Shown: in pieces, positions 1 through 7,784 of the stretch
How the letters are laid out: each line of letters opens with the position of its first letter
Numbering within the stretch: the stretch's first letter is position 1
Assembly (NCBI RefSeq): GCF_041538045.1
Contig: NZ_JBGOSE010000007.1
Location: 1 to 64,000, forward strand
From: Aliiglaciecola sp041538045
Lineage (GTDB): Bacteria > Pseudomonadota > Gammaproteobacteria > Enterobacterales > Alteromonadaceae
Direction: 5' to 3'
DNA: 64,000 bases
The notes under the pieces: generated by a model
The model's input: only the letters and a program-made list of their open reading frames with translations
Databases searched by the model: none
What the model was told of the DNA's origin: nothing
Made by a program: the position numbers and the translations under genes

Positions 1-741
1 AGTCAATCCGCAAGATTAAACAGTGAGTTTAATTTAGCCCAACAACAATTGGAAAATCAGTTCTTAGATGAAAAGAATAATTTATTACAGACACAATTAG
101 AGCAACAACGACAATTACAAGAAAGGCAACAATGGATAGTGTTTGGGCTTATTGTTTTTACTATTCTAATAATGCTCTTCCTCGGCATTATATTTAATCT
201 CTACCGTAAAAATAAACGTCTAGCAATTTTAGACAACCTGACCGGATTGCGTAATCGCAGAAGTATATTAGATGCGGGTGAACAAGTATTTACAATTAGT
301 CAACGTTACAAACAAAACTTGTGCGTTCTTATGTTAGACGTGGATAATTTCAAATTAGTGAATGACAATTATGGTCATGGTGAAGGGGACAAGGTACTCA
401 AGTTCGTTGCATCAGTTTGTGAAGGAGCGCTAAGGGCCTCAGATTACGTGGGACGAGTTGGTGGAGAAGAGTTTATTTTTATTCTACCTAATAGCGGCGA
501 AAACGAAGGTAACCAATTAGCAAAACGACTTTTTCAGAGCATACAGTCAAACTTCCCCAAAGCAGGTTTAAAAGTAGAAGGTGTCACGTTTAGTATTGGT
601 TTAGCAGCAAATCTGGAGCAATGTAACGATTTTAACGAGTTGGCTAGTTTTGCAGATACCGCACTATATGTGGCAAAAGCCCAAGGCAAAAATCAAGTGC
701 AAACTTATAGCGCTGAAATGCAGTTTAATAACCAAGGCTAG
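1..741 (+). CDS. GGDEF diguanylate cyclase, 3' part only
   Basis: The reading frame is open from base 1, so the gene starts upstream of the window; the internal TTG at 49 is not a convincing start. The visible part has a Gln-rich coiled-coil stretch, one membrane segment (IVFGLIVFTILIMLFLGIIF), then a complete GGDEF domain starting LDNLTGLRNRR. The active-site signature is GGEEF, a catalytically competent variant. An RxxD inhibitory site (RASD) lies five residues before it, so product-inhibited synthesis of c-di-GMP from two GTP is expected. The cytosolic domain probably answers to an N-terminal sensor lying outside the window. Certain as a GGDEF protein; the sensor type is unknown. Confidence 0.93.
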   Translation, partial: SQSARLNSEFNLAQQQLENQFLDEKNNLLQTQLEQQRQLQERQQWIVFGLIVFTILIMLFLGIIFNLYRKNKRLAILDNLTGLRNRRSILDAGEQVFTISQRYKQNLCVLMLDVDNFKLVNDNYGHGEGDKVLKFVASVCEGALRASDYVGRVGGEEFIFILPNSGENEGNQLAKRLFQSIQSNFPKAGLKVEGVTFSIGLAANLEQCNDFNELASFADTALYVAKAQGKNQVQTYSAEMQFNNQG

Positions 742-850
742 ACACACTTTAGATATCTAACTTCAATCCCAGTGAAAATTATATCTTTAACTTGGAGGTA
801 TTGCTGATAATTGAGGATTCTACTTTTAACGCCTCGCATAACGACCTATA

Positions 851-899
851 AAAAATCCGCCTTGTCAGCTTAAACCATAAGTTCAAGTTGGCAAGGCGG
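851..899 (-). terminator. Intrinsic terminator downstream of the Dps-like gene
   Basis: A long inverted repeat (CCGCCTTG near 857 pairing with CAAGGCGG near 892, extended inward by further pairs) is followed on the minus strand by ATTTTTTAT. It lies about 60 bp past the stop of the minus-strand dps gene. This is the classic stem plus T-tract form. Confidence 0.75.
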
Positions 900-958
900 C
901 CTTTACAATGTTCGATAGTTTAATTGATACTAGAGGCTACTCTAGGGAATGCACTCTC

Positions 959-1426
959 TTATCTAAGAGTTGCTCTAAGCATCCAAGCTGTTTTTTCATG
1001 CTCACGCATTCTATCAGATACTAAAGCTGCAGAAGATTCATCGTCGGCGTCTTGAGCTAATTTAAGAGCATCTCTACAGGTTTTCACTACCTGCTCGTGC
1101 CCTTGAAGTAAGATTTTAACCATTTCTTCTGAAGCAGGAACACCATCAACTTCTTTGATTGCACTTAATTTAGCAAATTCTTTATACGTTCCAGGAGCAA
1201 CTAACCCTAATGTACGAATTCGCTCAGCAATATCATCTACCGCTACTGCTAATTCGGTGTAGTGCTCTTCAAACATCAAATGTAATTCTCTGAATTGAGG
1301 ACCCGTTACATTCCAGTGGAAATTGTGAGTTTGCAGATACAAAGTGTAACTATCTGCAAGTAACTTTTTCAAACCATCCGCTATTTGATTACGATCTGTT
1401 TCATTAATACCAATGTCAATTTTCAT
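959..1426 (-). CDS. dps: Dps-like DNA-binding ferritin
   Basis: 155-aa ferritin-like protein of the Dps family, usual length. Such proteins form dodecamers that oxidise Fe(II) with hydrogen peroxide, store iron and shield DNA in stationary phase or oxidative stress. Visible ferroxidase features are the THNFHWNVTG helix (His about 34-38) and the downstream AVDDIAERIR segment with its Asp/Glu ligands. The N-terminus is short, with few Lys/Arg residues, so direct DNA binding is uncertain. An AAGGAAA ribosome binding site precedes the ATG. It is monocistronic with its own terminator at 851-899. OxyR or RpoS control is common in the family but I saw no site. Confidence 0.92.
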   Translation of the reverse strand: MKIDIGINETDRNQIADGLKKLLADSYTLYLQTHNFHWNVTGPQFRELHLMFEEHYTELAVAVDDIAERIRTLGLVAPGTYKEFAKLSAIKEVDGVPASEEMVKILLQGHEQVVKTCRDALKLAQDADDESSAALVSDRMREHEKTAWMLRATLR

Positions 1427-1564
1427 AATATTTCCTTGTTATCTAAAGAATCTTTTAATCAGTATAGTTGATTAGCATATTTTTTATAATTAGTTTTATC
1501 GATTGAGTATATCGCTTCGCTATATCAACCTATAAGAATATAAACGTGTGAAGCCGAAAAAAGT

Positions 1565-1951
1565 TCAATCATTAACAGTATCTTTTGAATGGAGTTGATT
1601 GGCTATCAATGATAATTGGAGTTCAACACGTTTGACTTCTCTGAGTACAGATAACCGATTTAATTCCATAAACAACCATAAACGCATCGATGCAAAAATG
1701 ATAAAGGAAATTAGGGTGCCTAATAGCCAATGTAATTTAGTATCAGTGCGTTCTTCATCAAATAAATTGATCCCAAAGTAAATAGCTAAACCAATAAAGA
1801 TTAATTGCATGACTATGATGGCTATAGCAGTGAACTTGAAAGTTCCTCTGAAACTCCGACCTATGAGTTGAAATGTATTTGCTTGTTGTTCTGATACTTT
1901 TTCAGTTTCTTGTTGCATGGCCGCTAAAATTTTTTGATTAATATCGCTCAT
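1565..1951 (-). CDS. Small two-TM protein paired with the ECF sigma factor (DUF6768-like)
   Basis: 128 aa. A soluble N-terminus (MSDINQKILAAMQQE) precedes two membrane segments, about residues 40-62 and 74-95, then a charged C-terminal helix (VLREVKRVELQL). The pattern recalls the DUF6768 family, which I remember as occurring beside ECF sigma factors; this is from memory. The start lies one base after the sigma-factor stop and its AAAGGA site lies inside the sigma gene, so the pair should be translationally coupled. A role as anti-sigma or membrane partner is inference from position. It has no zinc-binding anti-sigma motif. Confidence 0.7.
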   Translation of the reverse strand: MSDINQKILAAMQQETEKVSEQQANTFQLIGRSFRGTFKFTAIAIIVMQLIFIGLAIYFGINLFDEERTDTKLHWLLGTLISFIIFASMRLWLFMELNRLSVLREVKRVELQLSLIANQLHSKDTVND

Positions 1952-1952
1952 T

Positions 1953-2489
1953 TTATTGTCCTTTGTTGTTTATTTTAAGTTTCTGCCGAATCCCATGGAG
2001 CCTAGATTTCAAGGTACCCACTGGAAGTCCGACCATATGACTAATTTCGGCTAGGGAAAACTCTTCAAAATAGTGTAAATAAAGCAACTGGTATGAATTA
2101 GTATCCAAATTAGACAAATTTAGTTCTGGTTTACTTTCCGTTGTTTCAACACTATTGGTTGTGGTTACTAAATTAGCTTCTAGAGCACTAATTTTTACTC
2201 GCTCTTTTTGAATATGTTTGATGGAATCTGCACACTTATTTTGTAAAACTCTAAACATCCATTTAGGAAAGGCTGCAGGATCTTCAACGCTTTTAATTTT
2301 TTTACACATATCCAATAATGCGCTTTGAGTGGCATCATTTGCTAAGTGTTCGTCTTTTAATAGTTTCGTGGCATAGCCAATTAATTTCGGGTACCAAATA
2401 CGAAGCAACTGATCGAGGGCTTTTTCATCGCCCATTTGAATGTTGACAACTAACCATTCTGTTAAAATTGTTTCGCTATTTCTTTTCAT
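1953..2489 (-). CDS. ECF-type RNA polymerase sigma factor
   Basis: 178 aa, typical for group 4 (ECF) sigma factors. Region 2 spans about residues 20-95, with the core-binding and -10 recognition helices (LANDATQSALLDM, FPKWMFRVLQNKCAD). Region 4 spans about 125-172 and includes the helix-turn-helix FSLAEISHMVGLPVGTLKSRLH. It should direct core RNA polymerase to a small regulon. It is transcribed divergently from the PEP-CTERM spondin-domain gene and coupled to the small membrane gene downstream. The divergent gene is the obvious candidate target, but I could not identify a shared -35/-10 pair in the 266-bp gap. Confidence 0.9.
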   Translation of the reverse strand: MKRNSETILTEWLVVNIQMGDEKALDQLLRIWYPKLIGYATKLLKDEHLANDATQSALLDMCKKIKSVEDPAAFPKWMFRVLQNKCADSIKHIQKERVKISALEANLVTTTNSVETTESKPELNLSNLDTNSYQLLYLHYFEEFSLAEISHMVGLPVGTLKSRLHGIRQKLKINNKGQ

Positions 2490-2755
2490 ACTTTATAGGT
2501 CTGCTTTTACGCTTAAGCGGTTCACTCTTTTTTAATCTTTCGTGATTAGACTGTGATACTTCTGTGATAAACCAACTTTAATCTTTCCCATGCTAGTAGT
2601 TATCCCATTTTGCTTTATGTGTAGTAATGATTTTATGCATGTGACTGCCTCTAATTTTAATATTGATAATGCAAACGCAAGGGATATAAGCCGCGGGAGC
2701 GTTTTCAGCTTAATGTTGATATCGCGTTTACTCAGAATATTGGAAGATCATAATT

Positions 2756-3577
2756 ATGAAAACATTTAACAAAGGCATTATTACTATTGCTTTAGGAACG
2801 TGCTTAACCTTCTCGGCCAATGCTACCAAGATTGAAGTGCAGGTCAGTAGTTTATTTGACGATGGGGGCTTGGCTATAACACCAGTGTGGTTAGGCTTTC
2901 ACGACGGTACTTTTGATTCATTTGATGCTGGCTCGACAGCCTCATCATCATTACAAAACTTGGCAGAGAATGGCATGACTGCAGGCATTGAATCCGATTT
3001 CTCAATGGAAAATCCTATGGGGGTTCAAACTGTTTTAACTGCACCTTCTGGGTCTGCCCCTGTGTTCGAACCTGGAGAAACAGCCACATCAAGTTTGCTA
3101 GAAATTGATGCCATGAGCAGTGGTTATTTTAGTTTCTTATCAATGCTCATTCCCACTAATGACGCTTTTATTGGAAACGAAGACCCTTTGGCGTATTCGT
3201 TATTTAATGCTGATGGAGATTTTGTTGGCTTAGATATTTTAGTTTTGGGATCTTCGGTTTGGGATTCTGGTACTGAACTTAACAGAGGGTACGGGGCGCC
3301 TTTTCTTCAAGGAGCTAACGCTGAAGCTCGTCAAAATGAAAACGGGGTCGTCACTTTCCACAACGGGTTGGAAGTACTTCCTGGTGGTTTAGCCATTATT
3401 GGTGGAACGGCTGCAACGGGCTATACGATAGATCAAGCTGCCGCTGATTTCACCGCAAATGGGTTTGAAGTTGCGCGCATTACGGTATCTCAAGTTCCAG
3501 AACCAGCTACTTTAGGCTTTTTTGCTATTGGTATTTTAGGGTTAATCGCTCGCCTAAAACGCAAAACAACGCATTAA
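2756..3577 (+). CDS. Exported spondin-domain protein with PEP-CTERM anchor
   Basis: 273 aa. The signal peptide is about residues 1-23 (cleavage after FSANA). A Spondin_N-like domain follows, recognisable by the SMLIPTNDAFIGN stretch near residue 130 and by VEVQ-type beta strands. The C-terminus has VPEP, a hydrophobic helix and RLKRK, a PEP-CTERM signal processed by exosortase in Gram-negative bacteria. It should be an envelope or matrix protein. A GGAAG ribosome binding site precedes the ATG. Divergent from the ECF sigma gene. No exosortase lies in the window. The function of bacterial spondin-domain proteins is not established. Confidence 0.85.
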   Translation: MKTFNKGIITIALGTCLTFSANATKIEVQVSSLFDDGGLAITPVWLGFHDGTFDSFDAGSTASSSLQNLAENGMTAGIESDFSMENPMGVQTVLTAPSGSAPVFEPGETATSSLLEIDAMSSGYFSFLSMLIPTNDAFIGNEDPLAYSLFNADGDFVGLDILVLGSSVWDSGTELNRGYGAPFLQGANAEARQNENGVVTFHNGLEVLPGGLAIIGGTAATGYTIDQAAADFTANGFEVARITVSQVPEPATLGFFAIGILGLIARLKRKTTH

Positions 3578-3593
3578 TTGGACTCGCCTTATT

Positions 3594-3619
3594 AGTCACC
3601 ACGTTTCTCGGTGGTGGCT
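3594..3619 (+). terminator. Stem-loop after the spondin-domain gene
   Basis: A nine-pair inverted repeat with one wobble (AGTCACCAC pairing with GTGGTGGCT) sits 17 bp past the stop codon. It has no strong T-tract, so terminator function is only probable. Confidence 0.4.
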
Positions 3620-3809
3620 GTTACACTCATAGTAACGAACGACCTTTCGCTTCACACATGAGTTGAATTTACACTACTCCCTAACAGAATCATCACTTAG
3701 CCTATCAAATACTCGTAAATATGTATCAACACCTTGTTACATATAGAAGTTGCAGGTTATCAGTAAAGCTCCACAATAACATTATAGGTAATTGACACGA
3801 GAAAATGGG

Positions 3810-4637
3810 ATGGAAAGTATTTCAGCAATGGTCATTGAGGACGTCCTAGATACTGATAATTGCTTGACGACAAGACTAAAAAATTTAGACAATTTGAAGA
3901 TGTTATTCAGTGGTGAAGAGGAAATTTGCAGTGTTACTGCGGTGCTAAATAATCAACCTGACGTATTATTTGTTGATATGCAAATGTTAGGAACCCACGT
4001 ATTAGGGTTGCTTAAAGAGTTAAGCAAGGCAATGGAAGCCCTGCCTAAAATAGTATTTTTGGCAGATTCTAGTGATTTCGCTATGCAAGCTTTTGAACAC
4101 AATGCTTTTGACTACCTCATCAAGCCTGTTTCTGATGGCCGTCTAACGACTTGCCTAGATCGGCTTCGAAATGCGGTGTTAGAAAACCAAGCTTTGTTAG
4201 CACAGAGTAAACTCAATCAATTATTGTGCACTAAAACCGGAAAATCATTGGATGGTTTTATGCAATGTTTAGAACATTCAAAGCAGGCCAATATAACGGA
4301 TTTGCAACAAACTATTTCCATTAAGAGTGGGACTCAATGGTTACGAATAAAACTAGAATGTATTTTGTGGATCCAAGCTGCTGGAGATTATATGTGCATC
4401 CACACCGAAGATGAAACACACATTGTGCGTAAAACCCTACGTCAATTTGAAGTTGAATTGGATAAGACGTGTTTTCCAAGAATTAATCGTTCAACTATCA
4501 TAAACCTGAGCAGAATTACCCACCTCACTCCTAATTCAAATGGCGAATATATCGCAAGACTAGACTCTGGGGTTGAGCTCAAAGTAAGTAGAAGGTACAA
4601 ATTGAAAATGGGGAGGGAACTCAAGACCACATTATAA
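3810..4637 (+). CDS. LytTR-family response regulator
   Basis: 275 aa from the ATG at 3810; a TTG at 3792 in the same frame would add six residues. The N-terminal receiver (about 1-120) keeps an acidic pair near its start (IED), the phospho-acceptor Asp in LFVDMQM and the conserved Lys in LIKPVS. The middle of the receiver is divergent. The C-terminal LytTR DNA-binding domain (about 165-270) includes the GDYMCIHT and FPRINRSTIINL segments. It is a two-component transcription regulator without a sensor kinase next to it. It converges on the holin-like gene with a 23-bp gap, so it is not co-transcribed with it. Confidence 0.88.
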   Translation: MESISAMVIEDVLDTDNCLTTRLKNLDNLKMLFSGEEEICSVTAVLNNQPDVLFVDMQMLGTHVLGLLKELSKAMEALPKIVFLADSSDFAMQAFEHNAFDYLIKPVSDGRLTTCLDRLRNAVLENQALLAQSKLNQLLCTKTGKSLDGFMQCLEHSKQANITDLQQTISIKSGTQWLRIKLECILWIQAAGDYMCIHTEDETHIVRKTLRQFEVELDKTCFPRINRSTIINLSRITHLTPNSNGEYIARLDSGVELKVSRRYKLKMGRELKTTL

Positions 4638-4660
4638 ACTAACGTGGCCTTGCTTAGTGA

Positions 4661-5134
4661 CTATTTATGCACGGATTCTACGCCAGGCTGTTTGCGCATT
4701 GATTGTGCAATTTTTTCACCGCTTCTGCCCACAACATATCCGCCTACGCCAACGGTTAATAACGTAAATAGCTCCTCTGGAAGTTCCAACATCTTAATTT
4801 TGTCTGTAAATAGACTAAGATAAGGAAACAGAATGTAATTGTTCGCAACGATGAAAATGATGACCATCATTAATACTGGTCGCCAATTTCGCTGTATCCA
4901 ACTCTTACCTTGGGCTTCAGCTATTATCACAGCTTGTTGCGCTTGAAGCAGTTTAGTTTCGTATTCAAGAACCTTATGTTCCAACTCAATCATCTTAAGT
5001 TGCACACCTGAACTAATTTCATCCAATTGTTTTTTTAATATTAAACGCTCTTCGTCTGAAGTATGTACATTATCAATTAGATCCGCTGCTGGTTTAAATA
5101 TACCACCAATAAATTCCATAATTCCAATAGCCAT
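4661..5134 (-). CDS. Holin-like protein of the 3TM type
   Basis: 157 aa. It starts with a Gly/Ile-rich amphipathic segment (MEFIGGIFKPAADLID), then a long helix rich in Glu, Gln and Lys (about 25-75). Next come SWIQRNWRPVLMMVI, one or two membrane segments, and a C-terminal GVGGYVVGRSGEKIA. This arrangement matches the phage 3TM-type holin family, whose members permeabilise the inner membrane for lysis. No endolysin, spanin or other phage gene surrounds it, so it is either a relic or a domesticated chromosomal copy. Function here is inferred only from family likeness. Confidence 0.75.
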   Translation of the reverse strand: MAIGIMEFIGGIFKPAADLIDNVHTSDEERLILKKQLDEISSGVQLKMIELEHKVLEYETKLLQAQQAVIIAEAQGKSWIQRNWRPVLMMVIIFIVANNYILFPYLSLFTDKIKMLELPEELFTLLTVGVGGYVVGRSGEKIAQSMRKQPGVESVHK

Positions 5135-5305
5135 AATGACTCCTTTCCATAGTAATGGGGAAATTTACGGGTTATTTACTGCGACAATTTATTTATTTTA
5201 CAAAGGTAAATTGTCTTAACCTGTTTTGTTATGCGAACCCCTTTTAAATTCGCATTGCTGTATTTTCATACAATTTTGGGTTTTGTGAAAGGTAAAAGTG
5301 AATAT

Positions 5306-5920
5306 TCAGCTAACAAAACTGTCGCGGCTTTTGCTCTTTACGCCCTTAATAGAAAAATGAGTGCCTAATAATGACAACAAACAATACCCTGCAAAATAGT
5401 AAAAACCTTGGCCTGCGTTAGACAGAGTTTGGGTACTAATTTCTAGAGACATTTTAAATCCGAAGACTGCAAAAGTATGGGAGTCTGTTGTTTCTGCATG
5501 ATTTGTGGATAAGATGGCTAAAAAAATGGCGACTACAAATACATCGGCCATGGACCACTTTCCGATATTAGAAACCACGCTCAAAAAAATACGTTCTAGT
5601 TTGTGTCCAGGAAGAAAATAAGCAATACAAACCATAGTTGTTTTCAGAAGTGGGATCCCCACTGAAAAAAGTAAAATGAGACTTGCCACTAAAATTCTTT
5701 GGTCGTGCCATAATTCGTCAATAGTGGCCATTATGGAAAGTTCTTTGTCGACAATATCAGAACTCAAAACAGAGCCTCCTAGGGATGCTGCTAAATCCAT
5801 ATCTAATGAAAACATAGGTAGCAATATACCCGGAAAAAACAGACCTATAGCAAGAATATTTAGAGCAAAACCAATGTGACGTTTCAAAACATAATCCTGT
5901 GATTTTTTAATGTGGGACAA
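5306..5920 (-). CDS. PqiA-family inner-membrane protein
   Basis: 204 aa with about four membrane segments (near 15-38, 75-97, 117-137 and 170-190). The segment ISNIGKWSMADVFVVAIFL type (here SNIGKWSMADVFVV) is the hallmark of paraquat-inducible protein A, and LKTTMVCIAYFLPG fits the same repeat. Only one PqiA unit is present, where E. coli PqiA has two, and there is no MCE-domain PqiB partner or zinc-ribbon CxxC. Full PqiAB systems are thought to move lipids across the envelope; the role of single-unit proteins is unknown. Monocistronic as seen here. Confidence 0.8.
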   Translation of the reverse strand: MSHIKKSQDYVLKRHIGFALNILAIGLFFPGILLPMFSLDMDLAASLGGSVLSSDIVDKELSIMATIDELWHDQRILVASLILLFSVGIPLLKTTMVCIAYFLPGHKLERIFLSVVSNIGKWSMADVFVVAIFLAILSTNHAETTDSHTFAVFGFKMSLEISTQTLSNAGQGFYYFAGYCLLSLLGTHFSIKGVKSKSRDSFVS

Positions 5921-6080
5921 ATATACCTTAATCGTTCTTGAAGCTGGAGTATCTTAAATAATGTTAGATACTGTCCAAAACCAAGAGGTCTGAAAGCCGT
6001 GTAAAATATCCGGTCATTGGGCTTTTCAGCTATTAATGAGCCATACTGACTAAAAGACTAAAAAATTAGAGTAATTCCAT

Positions 6081-6326
6081 ATGAGTATTATACAAATAAC
6101 CGAGCTATTTGGTTGGGCTTCAATAATTAATATTGTCTATTTAATGCTTGCTACATTAATTGTTACACTCAAACCTGAAGTCATATCTTCAATCCATAGT
6201 AAAGTGTTTCAAGTTGAAAAAAGTACGCTGCCGCCTTTATATATTAACTTTCTGAGTATTTATAAAGCCATGACGTTGGTTTTTATCGTTTCTCCGTACC
6301 TTGCATTAAAAATAATGGGGAGTTGA
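6081..6326 (+). CDS. Small two-TM protein, DUF6868-like
   Basis: 81 aa with two hydrophobic segments (about 10-30 and 56-78). The ELFGWASIINIVYL start and the YKAMTLVFIVSPYLALKIMG end match my memory of the DUF6868 family of small membrane proteins, whose function is unknown. It is followed after 7 bp by a second small gene, suggesting an operon. Confidence 0.65.
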   Translation: MSIIQITELFGWASIINIVYLMLATLIVTLKPEVISSIHSKVFQVEKSTLPPLYINFLSIYKAMTLVFIVSPYLALKIMGS

Positions 6327-6333
6327 GCGCTAA

Positions 6334-6636
6334 ATGAAGAAGTCTGTTTGCATGTTGTTAGCATGTGGGGCATTTTTTATTATTAAAAATGGTTTAGGGG
6401 ACGTTGCCGTTCAATTGGCAAATCAGGAAGATTTATTGGTTGCCAAAGGTGAGCCCGATTCCCAGCATGAATTTGAAGATCAAGGGCAGCTTTTTGTTCA
6501 GTACTACTATCAAGCTGAGAATGAGTCCTTTCTGGTAGATGTTGAAACCGGTAATGTTTGCAATGCTTATAAAGGCAAACAAGTTCGCAGTTGCTTTCCT
6601 TGTACTGAGAATGAAGTTTCTCCCCAATGTCCTTAA
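6334..6636 (+). CDS. Small exported protein of unknown function
   Basis: 100 aa. A probable signal peptide covers residues 1-22. The mature part is acidic and ends in a Cys-rich tail with five cysteines (NVCNAY, RSCFPCTENE, QCP), so disulphide bonds in the periplasm are plausible. I do not recognise the family. It sits 7 bp after the DUF6868-like gene and 17 bp before the next small gene, so the three are probably co-transcribed. Confidence 0.5.
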   Translation: MKKSVCMLLACGAFFIIKNGLGDVAVQLANQEDLLVAKGEPDSQHEFEDQGQLFVQYYYQAENESFLVDVETGNVCNAYKGKQVRSCFPCTENEVSPQCP

Positions 6637-6653
6637 TAAAGGAAGAAATTGTT

Positions 6654-6836
6654 ATGACGAAAATAACTAAATATTTATTATTAGCTGCTTTATTTTGTTT
6701 AGCTGTAGTTTGCTACTATGTAGGAAATGTTATCGGGGCCATTGCATTTATAGCCTTGGGTTTGCTTTTGGAAATAGCATTATGGGTAGGCATTTTTCAG
6801 TCTTCTAAAAAACACATCTCCAAAAATCTCAAATAA
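6654..6836 (+). CDS. Small two-TM protein of unknown function
   Basis: 60 aa from the ATG at 6654, chosen because GGAAG at 6641 is correctly spaced. An upstream ATG at 6627 would add nine residues and overlap the preceding gene. Two membrane segments (about 5-25 and 27-48) are followed by a basic tail (SSKKHISKNLK), so the C-terminus is probably cytoplasmic. Last of three small genes reading the same way. No family recognised. Confidence 0.5.
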   Translation: MTKITKYLLLAALFCLAVVCYYVGNVIGAIAFIALGLLLEIALWVGIFQSSKKHISKNLK

Positions 6837-7026
6837 ACAAACTCAAAACGTTAAAGCAAAGTAAGCGTCTAGTAAACCTCATTCTTCCAAGTTAATTCCA
6901 ACGTTGCAATCCCATGTAAATTCAAAGGTATTAAACTTGTTTGAAGACAAGTTATGTGGGTTTTAGGAAGTCCATTGTTGGTCTTATTAGCATTGTTGAA
7001 AACAAGTTTGCTCGACCTATATATGC

Positions 7027-7230
7027 ATGAAGGCACTATATGCCATGCTAAATGAGATTATAATCAAGCAACCTATGATTGCGGCTGATGAAGTCACGCT
7101 AAACGTGACGAAAGAAGACAAAGCTACGAAATATATGTGGCAGTTTTGCCCAGCAAGTGTCTCGCTTAAAAATAAGCCAGTTGACACTGACATTTCTGAT
7201 ATTGTGTTACAGGGATGCAACACTATCTGA
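7027..7230 (+). pseudogene. Remnant of an IS66-family transposase
   Basis: A 67-codon open frame whose product resembles the middle of IS66 TnpC transposases: a helix ending in IAADEVTLNV, equivalent to the ADETP catalytic segment, then KATKYMWQFC, equivalent to the KTGYMWVY strand. The rest of the transposase, the accessory genes and terminal repeats are absent, and the frame ends shortly after SDIVL. This is family likeness seen by eye. The opposite-strand frame over the same bases is judged a shadow. Confidence 0.55.
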
Positions 7231-7278
7231 GTGAGACAAAACTTTTTTGTAAATTATCAATAGGGATGTCAAAAGGAT

Positions 7279-7773
7279 TCAAAAACTTACGAAGCTCGAT
7301 ACTAAAACGAATAAGTGCAAAACAATAAATACCATGGGGACATACATTTCCACATGAGTGAAGGGTAAATAAAGTTTGCTATCTTCGCCTCTGCCCACAG
7401 CTTCCCATTCTGCGTCGAAAGGAGATAAGGGTAAACTCTTTTCTATCTCATGAATCACTTTAAATTTAGCCGTGTTGAGGTCGCGGTATGAGCGCACTAA
7501 GCGATACCACATGTAGCATATTGCTATTCCAGCAATAGATACTAACCAGAATATGTTTGTGGTTTCTGTGTGACCTATGTTGAGATAGGAGATGAGTGAC
7601 ACCAGCACAGTATTGAGGGTGACAAAAAAACTATTGGCGCTTTGTCGACGACTACTAATAGTATCGGCTGAGGCTAAATAAATTTTATACTGTTCAAATA
7701 ACTGCTCATTGTAATTATCCACACCAGTTTTACTACCCGCGTATAATGTTTTGTGTATTCGATTCGTCTGCAT
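7279..7773 (-). CDS. RipA-like two-TM membrane protein
   Basis: 164 aa. A cytoplasmic N-terminus (YKIYLASADTISSRRQSANSF, given in part) leads into two membrane segments near residues 50-66 and 75-95. A conserved-looking cytosolic stretch follows (LVRSYRDLNTAKFKVIHEIE, FDAEWEAVGRGE, LYLPFTHVE), then a last membrane segment. The pattern matches proteins I remember annotated as RipA-family octameric membrane proteins, and recalls SLATT-type pore-forming partners in conflict systems. It starts 11 bp after the stop of the 842-aa gene, so the two form one operon. Effector or channel function is inference. Confidence 0.65.
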   Translation of the reverse strand: MQTNRIHKTLYAGSKTGVDNYNEQLFEQYKIYLASADTISSRRQSANSFFVTLNTVLVSLISYLNIGHTETTNIFWLVSIAGIAICYMWYRLVRSYRDLNTAKFKVIHEIEKSLPLSPFDAEWEAVGRGEDSKLYLPFTHVEMYVPMVFIVLHLFVLVSSFVSF

Positions 7774-7784
7774 CTTAATATCCG

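Noticed and set aside
7017..7223. Minus-strand ORF over the IS66 remnant
   Set aside because: The plus-strand frame has recognisable transposase segments, so the minus frame is a shadow.
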